In this document: piece by piece, positions 1 to 11,800 of the stretch
How the letters are laid out: every line of letters starts with the position of its first letter
How positions within the stretch are numbered: position 1 is the first letter of the stretch
Assembly: GCF_047663525.1 (NCBI RefSeq)
Contig: NC_092600.1
Span: 3,530,001 to 3,594,000 of the forward strand
Reading direction: 5' to 3'
Length of the DNA stretch: 64,000 nt
From: Anas platyrhynchos
Taxonomy: Eukaryota; Chordata; Aves; Anseriformes; Anatidae
Notes under the pieces: generated by a model
The model's input: the letters and a program-made list of their open reading frames with translations, nothing else
Database searches by the model: none
What the model was told of the DNA's origin: nothing
Program-made: the position numbers and the translations under genes

Positions 1-54
1 TATATATATATATATATATACACATACACACATATACATTTATATATATATATA
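1..54. repeat. TA-rich microsatellite at window edge
   Basis: An alternating TA tract with short CA interruptions begins at the first base and so may extend to the left of the window. It is simple sequence with no coding content. Confidence 0.9.
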
Positions 55-3000
55 AAGAAAAGAAAAGCTATACAGTGCTAAAGCTCGTGTAGAAAAGACA
101 CAGGGGGGATTTTTTATGAGGTTAGGATGTCTCTATTCAATCCACTTCCCTGCTTTCATGTTTAGTTATTTCAGATATTCAAAGTCTCATCAGAAAAAAT
201 TGTCTTCACTTGAGGCATTAACAAATCCTAGGGATTTGGATGCTTAAGTCTCATGAATTTAGATGGAGTGGCTCTTTTGGAAGCCTCAAAAAATCCACTT
301 TTTTTCCACAAGAAGGTGTTGCCCACCAGCAGCAGAGCTCTCGTCCTGCCCCGTGTCTGAACCATTTCTGCTGAAGCTGAAAAATATCCCCAAAGCTCAG
401 GCACACCATGCAGAAAATGTTCAACACAAAAACTGAGGCTTTGAAATCTTACAAACAACCAACAAAGAGTGTGACCATGGTGGTTGGAGGTGGTCTTTAC
501 CAACACTGTTCTCTGTTTTGCCTGTAACCAGCAACAATAACAAATGTAGATTGTAGATATTCTTTCCACTCGTTGTGATTATGATTTCTTTTTTTTATTA
601 TTGTTTTTTATTATTATTTTTTACATTTCATATAAAATCCAGCAATAATATACAATGCAGAAGGCAGGCAATTTATGAGAATTTATCATTTCAAGGGTAT
701 GCATCTGACATGGCACTTGAACGAGCTTGTACACATTTTTCAGATTTCCCTTTGGAAATAAGATGACACTTGGTATGAATTATTGCAGGTTTGCTAATTC
801 AGGAGTACTCAGAGCTTTCTGCAGCAGAAAAAACTCTGAAGCATGTTGTTAATTCAGTATGTTTACAGCCTTCTTGAAGAACCACTTGTTTCTTTTTGAG
901 TTCTGAAGAAAATGAGAGTCCCTGTGAGATGTGGTGGGGTCACTGTTTTCATGAAACAGGAGAGTAAACAGATGTGTAAAGCTTTGGCATCGCAGATCAG
1001 AGATACAGAGGGTTTTCTGAAGGCACCATAGCTTTCCCTGCTTTAAAAACAAAAACAAAACAAGACTAACAAACAAACAAACAATAATAACTGATATAAA
1101 TATCTGCAGCTCTCAGTGGGATGGAAATCAAGTGACCAAGCTAGGCTGGGAAGATATGCTGGATATGTGATTACACAGAAAGGACAGGGTCTTCTCATTG
1201 CCACCTAAAACAAGTCACCAAAGCCAAGTTAACCAAAGCCTGGGCTCTCTTCTTCCCAAACCCACCAGTAGCTGCTTGAGTACCTTGGTATTTCCTCACC
1301 AGACCTGTCTCCTGGTGAGCAGATGGGAAGGGAGGAAGCAGGGATTTTGCCAGAATGCATCACTCTGCCATAGCCCAGGTAAATGGAGATGCCCAGCAGG
1401 TTTCTCACCAGCCCTGTTCTTTGAGGAGAAGAGTTTTATGTGGTGACGGAAGCTGCCTGGACAAGTGGCAGGATCACGGCATTTGGATGAATGATGGGCA
1501 GCACCCAAAGTTTTGGTGTAACAAGCAAAGATAATGGATTTCCCTTAAAGCACAGCCACTGCCATAGCAGGTCAGGGCTCAGGGAAATTTGCTGAATTGG
1601 GCACCAGTGTGCTAGCGATTAATCCAGCACTTAATTTCTTTTCAGAAGTTTAATTCTGCTAAATAGCTGTGTCAGAAACACGAGTGGAGGTAGGGAGATG
1701 CCAGCTGCAGGGTGGTGATTCAGCTCGCTGAGCAGACGGGAGGACAGATCTGCTGTCAATCTGAAATTCCTCCAGCTGGGGGGATGTTGAAATTTATGCT
1801 CAGAATTCTTGGGTATTTCTACAGCTTGTCCAAAAATATACTTTTCCATGGAGCAAACTGACAAATATCACAAGGCAAACCAAAATTTCATAAGAGCCTA
1901 CTGAATGGCCAATATCATTGGAAAAGTCCTTTATATGTTGCCAGAGATATTTTGAGACAGAAATTAAAAAAAAAAAAAAGAAAAAGAAAAAAGAAATAAA
2001 TAAAGAAAAAAAAAAAGGATCCCAGCCATCCAGCCAAATAATTTCCTATTCACTTATAGTTCCTTAGTACTTTCCACTGAAAAACTACAGGAATCAAACC
2101 CAACAAATATAATTAGACCCATATTAGTAATTTGGGAAATCTGTTGTAGAGCACGTAGCAAGCAGTAGGTGTACCATCCAGCACACTGAGTAGCGTGAAG
2201 CTGCTCTAAAAGGTTTCTGCTAGGCTGCAGACCTGCTTTTACAGCTTCTTCTTGCAGTTTTCTCCTGCTCAGTCATCTGTTCCTCCACCAAGTGAATTGC
2301 CTGAAAAAAAAAAAAAAGAAAAAAAAAAAGAGCAGCCACATTTTTTTCTCATCCATCTGCTTGGACACGTTTCTGTGTTTGTAATATATCACCTGTGATC
2401 ACAACAAAATTTTCCCATCAAAGAGCTGCATAAAATATTCACCTTTGTAGCTGAGAAAAATGTTGGCCATTTGTTGTAGTCAAACCTGGGAGAGGGAATT
2501 TTTCCCTACAGAAACTGCACTTTAAAGGTTTTCAAAACCTTTTGATGGTGTCTGTGGAGGCTTCAGCCCAGGGCTGCCTGCAGCACTAACAGGTTGCTCC
2601 CTCATTGCCTCCAGCCAAAAGAGGTCCAGTTTGAGGAGCAGAGCCTTGAATTTTTTTGGTTGTTGTGCTCAGAGTTTACCTGTTGGTTGGGAGTTTTGGC
2701 ATGCAGAGAGATAGGGGCAGGATGTGGGGAGCCCTCCCAGGCTAGAGGAGCCACCCAGCATCACAGAAGGAGTGGTCAGCTCATTCCCAACACCCCATTT
2801 GTGGCCATTTGTATGTTCAGCTCCTGTTCTTCTTGCTAGACTTCTTCATATGTGAAGTCTGAAAGTTAGTTCAGCAGACCAGACCAGCCAGCAATCGGTC
2901 TGCAGGCATGTATAGACCTTCCTTTCCTCCTCGAGGCACATGTTGTTTATCTTTGATAATTGTCTTCGATGCATCTGTGTTTGCTTTAGGCTCCAGACCA

Positions 3001-6000
3001 GAGCTATGCACTCCTCACCAGACACTGGGGCTTATCCTGAGGTCTTCCATGTGTTGTTTTCATTAGCATCCTGGTTGCATCCTGGAGAAAAAAAACTATC
3101 CAGTGTAGGAAATACCATGTGGCCAGCAGGATCCTACATTTGTATTATACAACCCAGCAGCAGGGTTCCCCTTTTCTGGGAATTCTTTGTTCTGGAAAAG
3201 CGGCGCCATGGCAGGGAGATTGATTTATGTCACCAATAGAAACCAAACACTCATCAAAACATTTCACAAACACAGAGCAGCTCCAGGAGCCTTGGTATGG
3301 AGGTGACTAATGCTGCCATCCCTGAGTCCTGCAGCTCCCTCCCTCTGTGACCGACCATGGGGGACACCGCACGGATGCGATGTGCTGCCCTGTGCAGGTT
3401 TTTTTTTTTTACCAGGTCAGGCTGATAACCAACCTGGGGTTCTCCCTTTTGGGGCCACTGTGTGCCAAAATGTCACTTGTTTTCAGCGAACGAAGGAGAT
3501 TAGATGGTTTTTGGGAGCAAAGGAATAAATCCGAACAATAAGTGTGAAGTTTTAAAATAAGAATAAATAACCTTTAAGCTGGGAAAAGAAACCATGGGGC
3601 ATGGGCTTGCTTTGTCCCTGTAGTCTGGTCCCTGTGGTCCTCGGATGTGTGGTGTTGGCTGCAGCTGGCCGCGGGCTCCTGGGACAGTTCCACCTTCAGT
3701 CTGGCCCACTGCAGCCTTTCTTACATTTTTACATTAATCTGTTTGTCTCACTGCCAGGATGAGATACATTTTCCTCATCCTGTCTGTTTAGTCTTCAGAG
3801 CCTTGCTGTTTTTATCCCCCTCCCAGCCGCTAGTTTCCTGACCTATATGATAAGACGAGTTTATCACGCAAGACGTTTGGTGTTTTCACCTCCCACCATC
3901 CATCCCAATCCTCATGCCTGGGAAAAACAAAAAACAACAAACACTTTTTTAGCAAGTCCAGCACATCCGGACACACATAGCGGCTCCGCACCATGAGAGA
4001 GGCTCGTAGCAAAGCTCACATCCTGGTCCAGGAGGCTTCTTCCCAGCTTTCTGCCTGTGAACGACTGCACCCCGTACAGACACGGAGCCTTACCTAATGC
4101 GATCAAGATGTGGCGTCTGCGTTGTGCATCTCTGAGAACACCACAAGCACTGGCTTCATTTTACACGGCTGCATCTAAATTTGTAGTATCGGCAACCAAA
4201 ATACTCCCCTGCTAGGTAATCACAGAGCACGAAGAAGCTGTTTACTGGCGGGTTTCCCTGCCCTGTGCTGACTGTTGTGCAGCCAGGTCGACATCCGTGC
4301 TCTCCAGAGCCTCCCCTTGGAGGATGAAAGGGGAGGGCAGGGCTGCCCGACCCGGCTCTGGTGGGATGAAAGCCCCGTGCAGATGTGCCGGAGCATCCTC
4401 AGCCAGGGCGTGAGCTCTGTCCACCAGGAAAGGGAACCAGCCATCAGGAAGAGATGTTAGGGATGGAGAACGTAACATCCAGGCTCAAGAATTAAGAGGT
4501 TATATCATTATTTTTCTGTTTGAGGTTCATTTGTCATATGAAAGACCTTGAAGTCTTGAAACAAGATCCAGTCCATCCAATGACACTGGAGCTACACTGA
4601 TGTACGCTGGTGGAGAACCTGACATTTAGAGATGTGCTCGAAGAAATGGATATGTGAGTGGCTGTCGCAAGAGATGCATACCCAGCATTTCTGGTCAGAA
4701 AAGAACAGATTTTTTCTTACCCACCACCCTGAAAAGAATTAAGTGGCTCTTGCAAAATGCTCGCCAAGAAGCCTGCAGAGAGAAAGTAAGCCCAAGAAAA
4801 AAACAATTGAGGAAAATCATAACCGTGTCAAGGGAAACCAATAACAAAAAGAAGGTGCATCTCACCACCATTTGCTTCCAAAGGGAGTGGAAGTGCTGCA
4901 CATTCAGGTACCAGAGGCTTTTCTTCACTGCTGAAGCAGCAAAAGGAGAGTTTTAATGCTCCCTGACACTAATTATGTATAAAATGTGTTAGAGGCTGAA
5001 AGCAATGTTAGCCGTTGGCCCTGAAAAACCTCCCCTGCCACAAACATAATTGTAATAAAAACTGAGGCACTGAAATAAGTGTTAGAACATTTAAAAAATC
5101 ATAAAACATTTTGTGTTACCACTTTTCTTCTGCAATAGATTAAAAGCATGACAAATTTCACCCAAAGACACAAACATTAAGAAATCATTTGGCAAATGAC
5201 TTTTTATTTTTTTTTATTATTATTTTTTTAAGCCTGGCTTCTCTAGCCTGGGGAAAGCTTTGGAAAGGTCACAGAAATGTGTCCCATGAACGGCCTCTCT
5301 TCCAGCCCGAGGGGGAAATCTGTGGATCTGGGGCACCACGGTGCTGGCCCCAGGAGGATGCGATGGCAGCTTGTCGGAAACCTGCCTCTTGGGGTCAATG
5401 CCAGGGGAGCTGTACCACCTCCTCTCCATCACCATGGGCACAGACGTCTTTGCTCAAGGATAGGCACCTGGGAACGTGTTTAAATCTCGTTTCAGAGGAG
5501 TGTGAGCTCTTCCCTGAGCGGGGCCAGGCACGGTGCCATGCATTGCTGCGCTGACCCGGCTGGGGAGGTGAGCAGGAGCACGGCGTGTGCTGCAGGGAGC
5601 CTGGTGGTAGCCTCAGGGTGCTCCGCTTTGGGGCTGGACAGACTCTGCCCAGCAGGTCGGGAGGAGGAGGCAGGTTTTGAGCACTGCCCTCCAGGCGTAC
5701 AACCTGCAGGTCACAGCATCAGCCTTGGCAAGCTCCCTGTCAGCGAGAGAAAGTGGGCTACACAGAGCAGACAGGACCAAAATGTTCAAGCCTCGCTTTT
5801 GGCAGGCTACGTGCAGATGGAGGAGCTTGTCTTGAGGCAGCTGACTTTACAAAACCCACCGTCTCCATGTGTGCAGCTATTTCCCCGAGGAGCAGAAGGT
5901 CCCTCCTGTTCCAGCCCATATGCTCCGTGTCACAGGGATCTGAGCAACTCCTGCACCTTTGTGCCTTTACATGGTTCCTGTCTCACAGTGAAGTAGGGGA

Positions 6001-7800
6001 TGGAGTGATATACATATTTTTCAAACTCACTTCGAGTCCTAAAGACATGTGGAGCTCTCTGTGTCAAGCCATTATTTTTTTTTTTAATAGAAGAATAATT
6101 AAGAAAAAGTATTGTGTGTCCAGGCACTGGGAAACTTGCATGCCTTCGAGGAGCAAGAATGGCCATTTCAAAGCAGCGTTTGCATAACTTCGTGCCAGCC
6201 ATAAAACCACAAATTCCCCATGAGACGAGGGTGGAATTGTGGTCCCCTTGTGAGTGACAGGCGTGGCCTTCCCGTGACACGCAAACATTTAGTGGAACCC
6301 ATACATCGTGTATATCCACATGATACCTGAGAGCAAGCTTGCTGTGTACCCCATCCACACTACAGAAGGGATTTAAGTTCAGCCAGATCTCCTGTAGGGT
6401 CTCTGAGAGCACAGCTTCCCACTCAGGGAGAACAAATAAGACTGTTCATGGAAGAGGAATGGTGGCTGGGTCTTGTCTTGAGTGGCTTTGCCACAAATTA
6501 GCCAGAGGGAGAGAGCTGAAGCTTGTGATGGAAATAGCTCTCATTAAGAACAAGTGCCCCGGGGACTCAGGAATGTGATTTTTATTAACTTTCTGTCACT
6601 GTTTGGTGCCGGATAAATGTCTGTTTAAGAGCATTAGCCATACGTTCCCTCCGAAGAGACATTTCTGGACCTCTCCCTCCTCAGCCTTCTCTCCAACTGC
6701 TCAACTTGCCTTGAGATGGTGAAGGAGCGAGCAGTTGGAAGTGCTTTAAAGGGCTGCATGTGGAGGCAACGCACACAAAACCTGTCAGAGGCTGCGTTTC
6801 ATCTCCTTGTGCACGGCGTGTGCCGCAGCCGGTGCTCAGAGCAGGAAAAGGAGCAGCAGCTGCAGGGCGGAGGGGCTGCGAAATGTCCCGGCACCGAGCA
6901 GGTACTTGCCTGACACCTGAAATGATTTGTTTTGAGAAGGATGTCAGCGTCTTCCAAAGAACTGGCTGCTCCTGTGACAGCACGAGCCTTGTTTGCACAC
7001 CGGGGAGGCAGCATCCCCCGAACAGGAGCGCAGATTTTGGCACAGCTCGCACAGAGCTGGCTCCCACCTGCGAGGTGTGATGGAAGGGGATGGTTTTAAC
7101 AGAACAGACTCAGCTCTGCCGGGTTAGAACATGTGCTGGACCTCACCGAGGGTCTTTCTGTGACACCAGGAGACAGGGAGAGCCCACCCATTTGTTAGCA
7201 TTCAATTGATTTGTTTCCTGGCTGCAGATAAATCAAAATGGGGCCGGAGCCCCACCTGGGGCTTGGGGTGCTGCAGCCAGACGTTCATCACCGCTGCTTT
7301 ACAACTAACAGGGATTGTCAGACCATGACACCAGCCTGCAAAAGTTACCTTTAATTAATGATGAATGCTCCCCACGTCTGGCCAGCCAAGACAACGTGAG
7401 AATGCCCCAGGGGCAGGGGTGAAATGGCTCCTTGCAGCATCCTTCAGAGCAGGATCCAGAAGACAACACTGGGGCACCTCACAGCCTTCATCCCACAGCC
7501 AGCTGTGTCAGGAGAAGGTCCTTTCCTTGCACTGACCCCACAAATAGCAAATCCATCTTTGCTAAATTTCCAGGATGCCCTGGTAAATCACTTTTTATAT
7601 ATACATGTATATACATTTTTTTTTCTGAGGTTCACACCCTTTCATATATTTCTTTTTATCATCTAACATTTTTCTGAACTTAAACATCATCTCAGCTGTA
7701 TTCCCGGAGCTCAGTTCTTTCTGGTCCCATAGCCATTCTTTTGGCTTAAAGCACAAAGCATATATTTTGAATTAGCTAAATTAGATTTTGGGCTGCTGTC
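55..7800. other. Gene-poor intergenic sequence
   Basis: I see no exon that I can assign. Open frames are short and occur on both strands. A 164-codon frame at 5502-5996 is in a GC-rich stretch and has no recognisable domain. A-rich tracts lie at about 1964-2018 and 2302-2331. If synteny follows other vertebrates, this is part of the long spacer between CXCL14 and SLC25A48. I looked for CXCL14 and NEUROG1 coding sequence on both strands and did not find it. Confidence 0.6.
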
Positions 7801-7839
7801 ACCGACTGTCGCTCATGATGCTTTCTACTTTGTGGGTTC

Positions 7840-8085
7840 AAGAGGCAGCGCAGTAAGCTGCTGCATGAAGCATGAATTAGACTTTTAATGGACAAAATAA
7901 TGCCGGGAAGATGAGACTTATATTTGACTTTAGACATGCAACCATAATTATTACATGCATTTGATTTCGGTATACATATATAGGGATTTTTAGGAGGCCG
8001 GTTGCTATGGTAACATCTTTACTGCATGGTCCATATGTTGCTTCTTTTTCCTTAATGGAAAATTACACCCATGGACACGGATGGC
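7840..8085. promoter_or_regulatory. Candidate conserved noncoding element with X-box
   Basis: An AT-rich block contains TAAT-type homeodomain motifs, ATGCAT-like octamers and a near-palindromic RFX-type X-box (GTTGCTATGGTAAC, 8001-8014). The style is that of vertebrate developmental enhancers in gene deserts. No alignment was available, so conservation is inferred, not seen. Confidence 0.4.
8001..8014. promoter_or_regulatory. RFX/X-box-like palindrome
   Basis: GTTGCTATGGTAAC has two half sites, GTTGCT and GGTAAC, around AT. It is very close to the symmetrical site bound by RFX-family winged-helix factors (GTTGCCATGGCAAC type). Binding is inferred from the motif only. Confidence 0.5.
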
Positions 8086-8589
8086 ATTTGTAAATCTCTT
8101 CGAACAGCAACGATTTTCCTTTTCTTCCTAAATGTCATCAGCTGTGCAATGGGGGCCTTTGAAGCTCGGTTCTCCCCCTTGTCAGCTCACCAGGCACGAG
8201 ACGTGCGCTGCATCCAAGCCTTCCCTCCTCTGCCTCAAAGCCTCTGCCCTGCCTTGCAGAGCTCACCTTACCTCGCCGCCCCAGCCCCGCCAGCAGCTGC
8301 CCAAATGCTCTGCAGCATTTCCACCTCGTCCTTTCCCAGCACCTCTGAGTGCTTTGATCAGCCCACAGCAGCTCCAACGTGCTGAATCCTGAGCTGCTGG
8401 AATACAGGCTACAGTAAAAGCCCTGACCTTTTCATGAGATAAGGTTTGGGGTCAGAAAACGTTAAATGCTAAAAAATAGCTGTTGCAAGTGGCAGCTGGA
8501 AGTACAGGAAGGTAGCAGGAGAGAAGAGCTTGGATTGCCATCTCGATGCGAAACCAGTTCTTGAGATTTGAATGCGGGGTGAATTTGAA

Positions 8590-8844
8590 TTCCCTTCCCT
8601 TCCCTTCCCTTCCCTTCCCTTCCCTTCCCTTCCCTTCCCTTCCCTTCCCTTCCCTTCCCTTCCCTTCCCTTCCCTTCCCTTCCCTTCCCTTCCCTTCCCT
8701 TCCCTTCCCTTCCCTTCCCTTCCCTTCCCTTCCCTTCCCTTCCCTTCCCTTCCCTTCCCTTCCCTTCCCTTCCCTTCCCTTCCCTTCCCTTCCCTTCCCT
8801 TCCCTTCCCTTCCCTTCCCTTCCCTTCCCTTCCCTTCCCTTCCC
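8590..8844. repeat. (TTCCC)51 pentanucleotide array
   Basis: The array is 255 bp of perfect TTCCC units without a single interruption, ending in unique sequence at 8845. The other strand reads (AAGGG)n. All six frames stay open through it because no phase of the unit contains a stop codon. This produces long artificial open frames of repeating pentapeptides on both strands (for example 8452-8983), which are not genes. Confidence 0.97.
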
Positions 8845-11800
8845 ATGCTCGCAGGGTGGGCAGGGCAGCAAACCAGAGCCACCCGGCACGTTTTGATGTG
8901 GTTTGTTGGTATTCAACCTTCAAACAGCTCTGTGAAGGGCATTCATCTACAGGTGTTGGAGGGGAAAAAAATAAAGAAAGCAAACCCAGCTACCTGCACT
9001 ATTTCAAACATTCGCTTTGCCTGGTCGGTTTTTGAAGTTTAAGCCAAAGGATGAGAAATCCACGGTGGAAAGTTCCAGCACCCGAGCTGGTGCACACACG
9101 CACATCTGTAAGGATGGACTTTGGTGGGGCTGGAATCAGGGGGGGATTTAACCTCATATCTGAAGTTTACCAAAAATCCAGAGCCATTTAAATGTATTCT
9201 TAAGCCTATTTTTTTTTTTTTTCCAGCAATTCTTATTAATGACCACAGCTTGGAAGCCGCTGCCTTTGTGTATCTGGAGGGACCGTGAGCGTTGGCTTTT
9301 CAGAAACCCTTCCCGGAGCCTTCCGCAGCTGCACTTCTGGTTTACATTTGAAAGGTTTGACACCTTAGCAGTATAAAGTTATAGGTTTTATCCCTAAAAC
9401 TTCCCAAATGCAGTTTCCATTATTAACACGATTGTGACAGCTATAGTTTGTTTATATTGCTTCACCTGGGGCACATAAACTTAAAGGACTGAAAATACCT
9501 CCGCGCAGTAAAAGAATTTTATATAATTGCTACCTCTTGCTGTAAGGGACAGCTGGCCTTTGAAAGTTGGGAACTCATTTACGTCATTGAAATAAAATGT
9601 AAGCCTGGGCTTTAAATGACTGTAATTTATGTTTCTGAAGCTCAAAACAAAAATATGGCTGTCCAAAGGGCAAATACCTTTCCTAACATGCTAACACATA
9701 ATTCAGCTGGAGGACCGTGTGTGTCTACAGCTCCTTGATAGGATGCTATCAGTGGCTGCCTAGCATCACTGTGGTTTCTTGTGATATTTATTTTCTTCTG
9801 ATCTCTTCTTTGTTATTACCAATGTTAGAATTTCTATGTACTGTTTCCTAATTCAGTGATTTTAAAGGTTTCCTAACCTGCTGTGCCGCATCCCTGTGAA
9901 GTCACTGGGGACGTGTCCCAAAGCTGCCACCCATCGTCACAGGGGGCTTGGACAGCTCCAGCCCACCAGGTGGATGTGGCAGTGGATCTGTAAGTTAAGT
10001 GTCTCTCATCACTGAGAATAGTTAATTTCTTGTGGCTGCATGTGCGAAGAATAGCCAGAAATCTCCCTGCAGATCTTGCGCTGAGCATTTTCTTGTCACT
10101 GTCTCTGAGTATTTGTCTGAACACCATTTATATGCTTTGGGTTTTGGGCCCAGTTCCAAACAGCTGTTGCTTGTTTAGCTTTTTTAAAAAATTATTTTTG
10201 TATTTTTTTTTTTACTATTATTTTTAAATTTATAACACTGAAAACCTCTCTGGAATGGGCTGACACCAAAAATGTTTGTTCTAGTGCTTGGATGAAGGCA
10301 CCCACCCGCGGTTCAAGCTCTTACGGTTTGCAAATTCACCAACACTTATTGTGGCGTTGCAAAACAACCGGGACAGAAAGAAACTCAACCACATCTCCCT
10401 CAGAGCAAATTCCAGGCTCGGAGCACTGCTGCAAGCTTGCAAGCCCTTCGTCACGGGGGAGCCTGCCTCTCTTCAGAAGGTGTGTGTCCAAACCTTAATT
10501 CCAGCATGATCAAGGTCTGCCTTGGCTCCAGCAGTATACGATTTTGTCATTTGCTTTTAATATGGGTTCAGATGTATCTGAGACTTAAGAACAATTATTC
10601 TCCTTTTCATAATACTCAGGAGTTTGGTTTTGTTGCCCTGCGCGGCTCACTGGAGAAAAGCAAATGGCAGATTTTCCTAGTCCTGGATCAGATAAGTGCG
10701 AATATTGAAATCAGGTTTCTGGATCAAGGAGACTGTGAAAAATGAATTCAAATTTCACTTGAGCATTGTGTGGGTGAACTCATTTATTTTTTTTTTTCCC
10801 TTAAGCCACCTCTTCAGGCAAACTTAATCCCATAAAAATTGAGCACAACTTTGGGCAAAGCCCATCCAGCTGAGATGATGTGGGGTGTTCTGGTCCTGCT
10901 GCACCTGCCCTTGCTGTGACCATGACCAAGGAGACGTGGGCACACACGTGGGCGGGGGGGCAGGCGGCTCTGCTAGCCCTGCCACGATCTCCCAGCAGTT
11001 TGCACGCTAGCCCTTGCTTAAGCATTAATTTTCCTTCTGAATCATACTGGAAGTATTAAGCAGGGAATTTGGGAAAAACACAGAAGTGGCTTTAGCAAAT
11101 GTATTCAGAGCTGGGCTCCCGAGCGAGGAGGGGAGCCTGAAAGCCAGCCCAGTCCTTCCTTCCCCGTGCAGCCCCCAGCCCCCGGGAGGTGCCGTCAGGG
11201 TCCGGGAATGTGCTTCCTGCACTCGCTGCATCCACCGCCTGCACTCCGCAGGAGGCACGGGGTGCTTGAAGAAGCACCAGCACCAGAGGGCAAAGACCTT
11301 TGCAGCCAGTTTTTGGAAGAGCTGAGCTGTCTGCAGACACTGCTGCAGTAAATAGTGAGCAGGAACTGGGCATTGGTGCTAAAAAAAACAACACAGCATG
11401 AGATGTTTCCAGAGGCACCACGGCAGTTGTGGACCTGCTTTCCAGCTCCATCGTCAAGTTTGCCAGAGGCAAAAGAGCCAAAACTTCACGTGAATGCAAA
11501 GCTACAGAACTGCTGCACCCATGAGTTGTTCCATTCTTTGCTGATGTTCAGAACTGGTCAGAGACGTCAAATGAAAAATATATTCCCCAAAATAAGTGGA
11601 ATGGCTAACTGGACCATCAGCATGAACCGTTGGACACCCAAAATGTTTCTCCTTCTTCCTCCCCTTTCAAGGCCAAAGGATGTGACAGAAATTGAATGTG
11701 TTCCCAGGGATGCTGTAGTGAGAAGGCTTCTGGCTGGGCAGGGGCTTGTCCCACCCCAGGAATTAGCTGGTGGAGGGGATGCTGTGTTTAGGGGCTGCTC

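Noticed and set aside
5502..5996. 164-codon ORF
   Set aside because: GC-rich sequence with overlapping frames on both strands, no domain and no recognisable residue pattern. Probably chance.
8452..9042. Several 100-173-codon open frames on both strands
   Set aside because: They are products of the TTCCC array, which has no stop codon in any phase. They are not genes.
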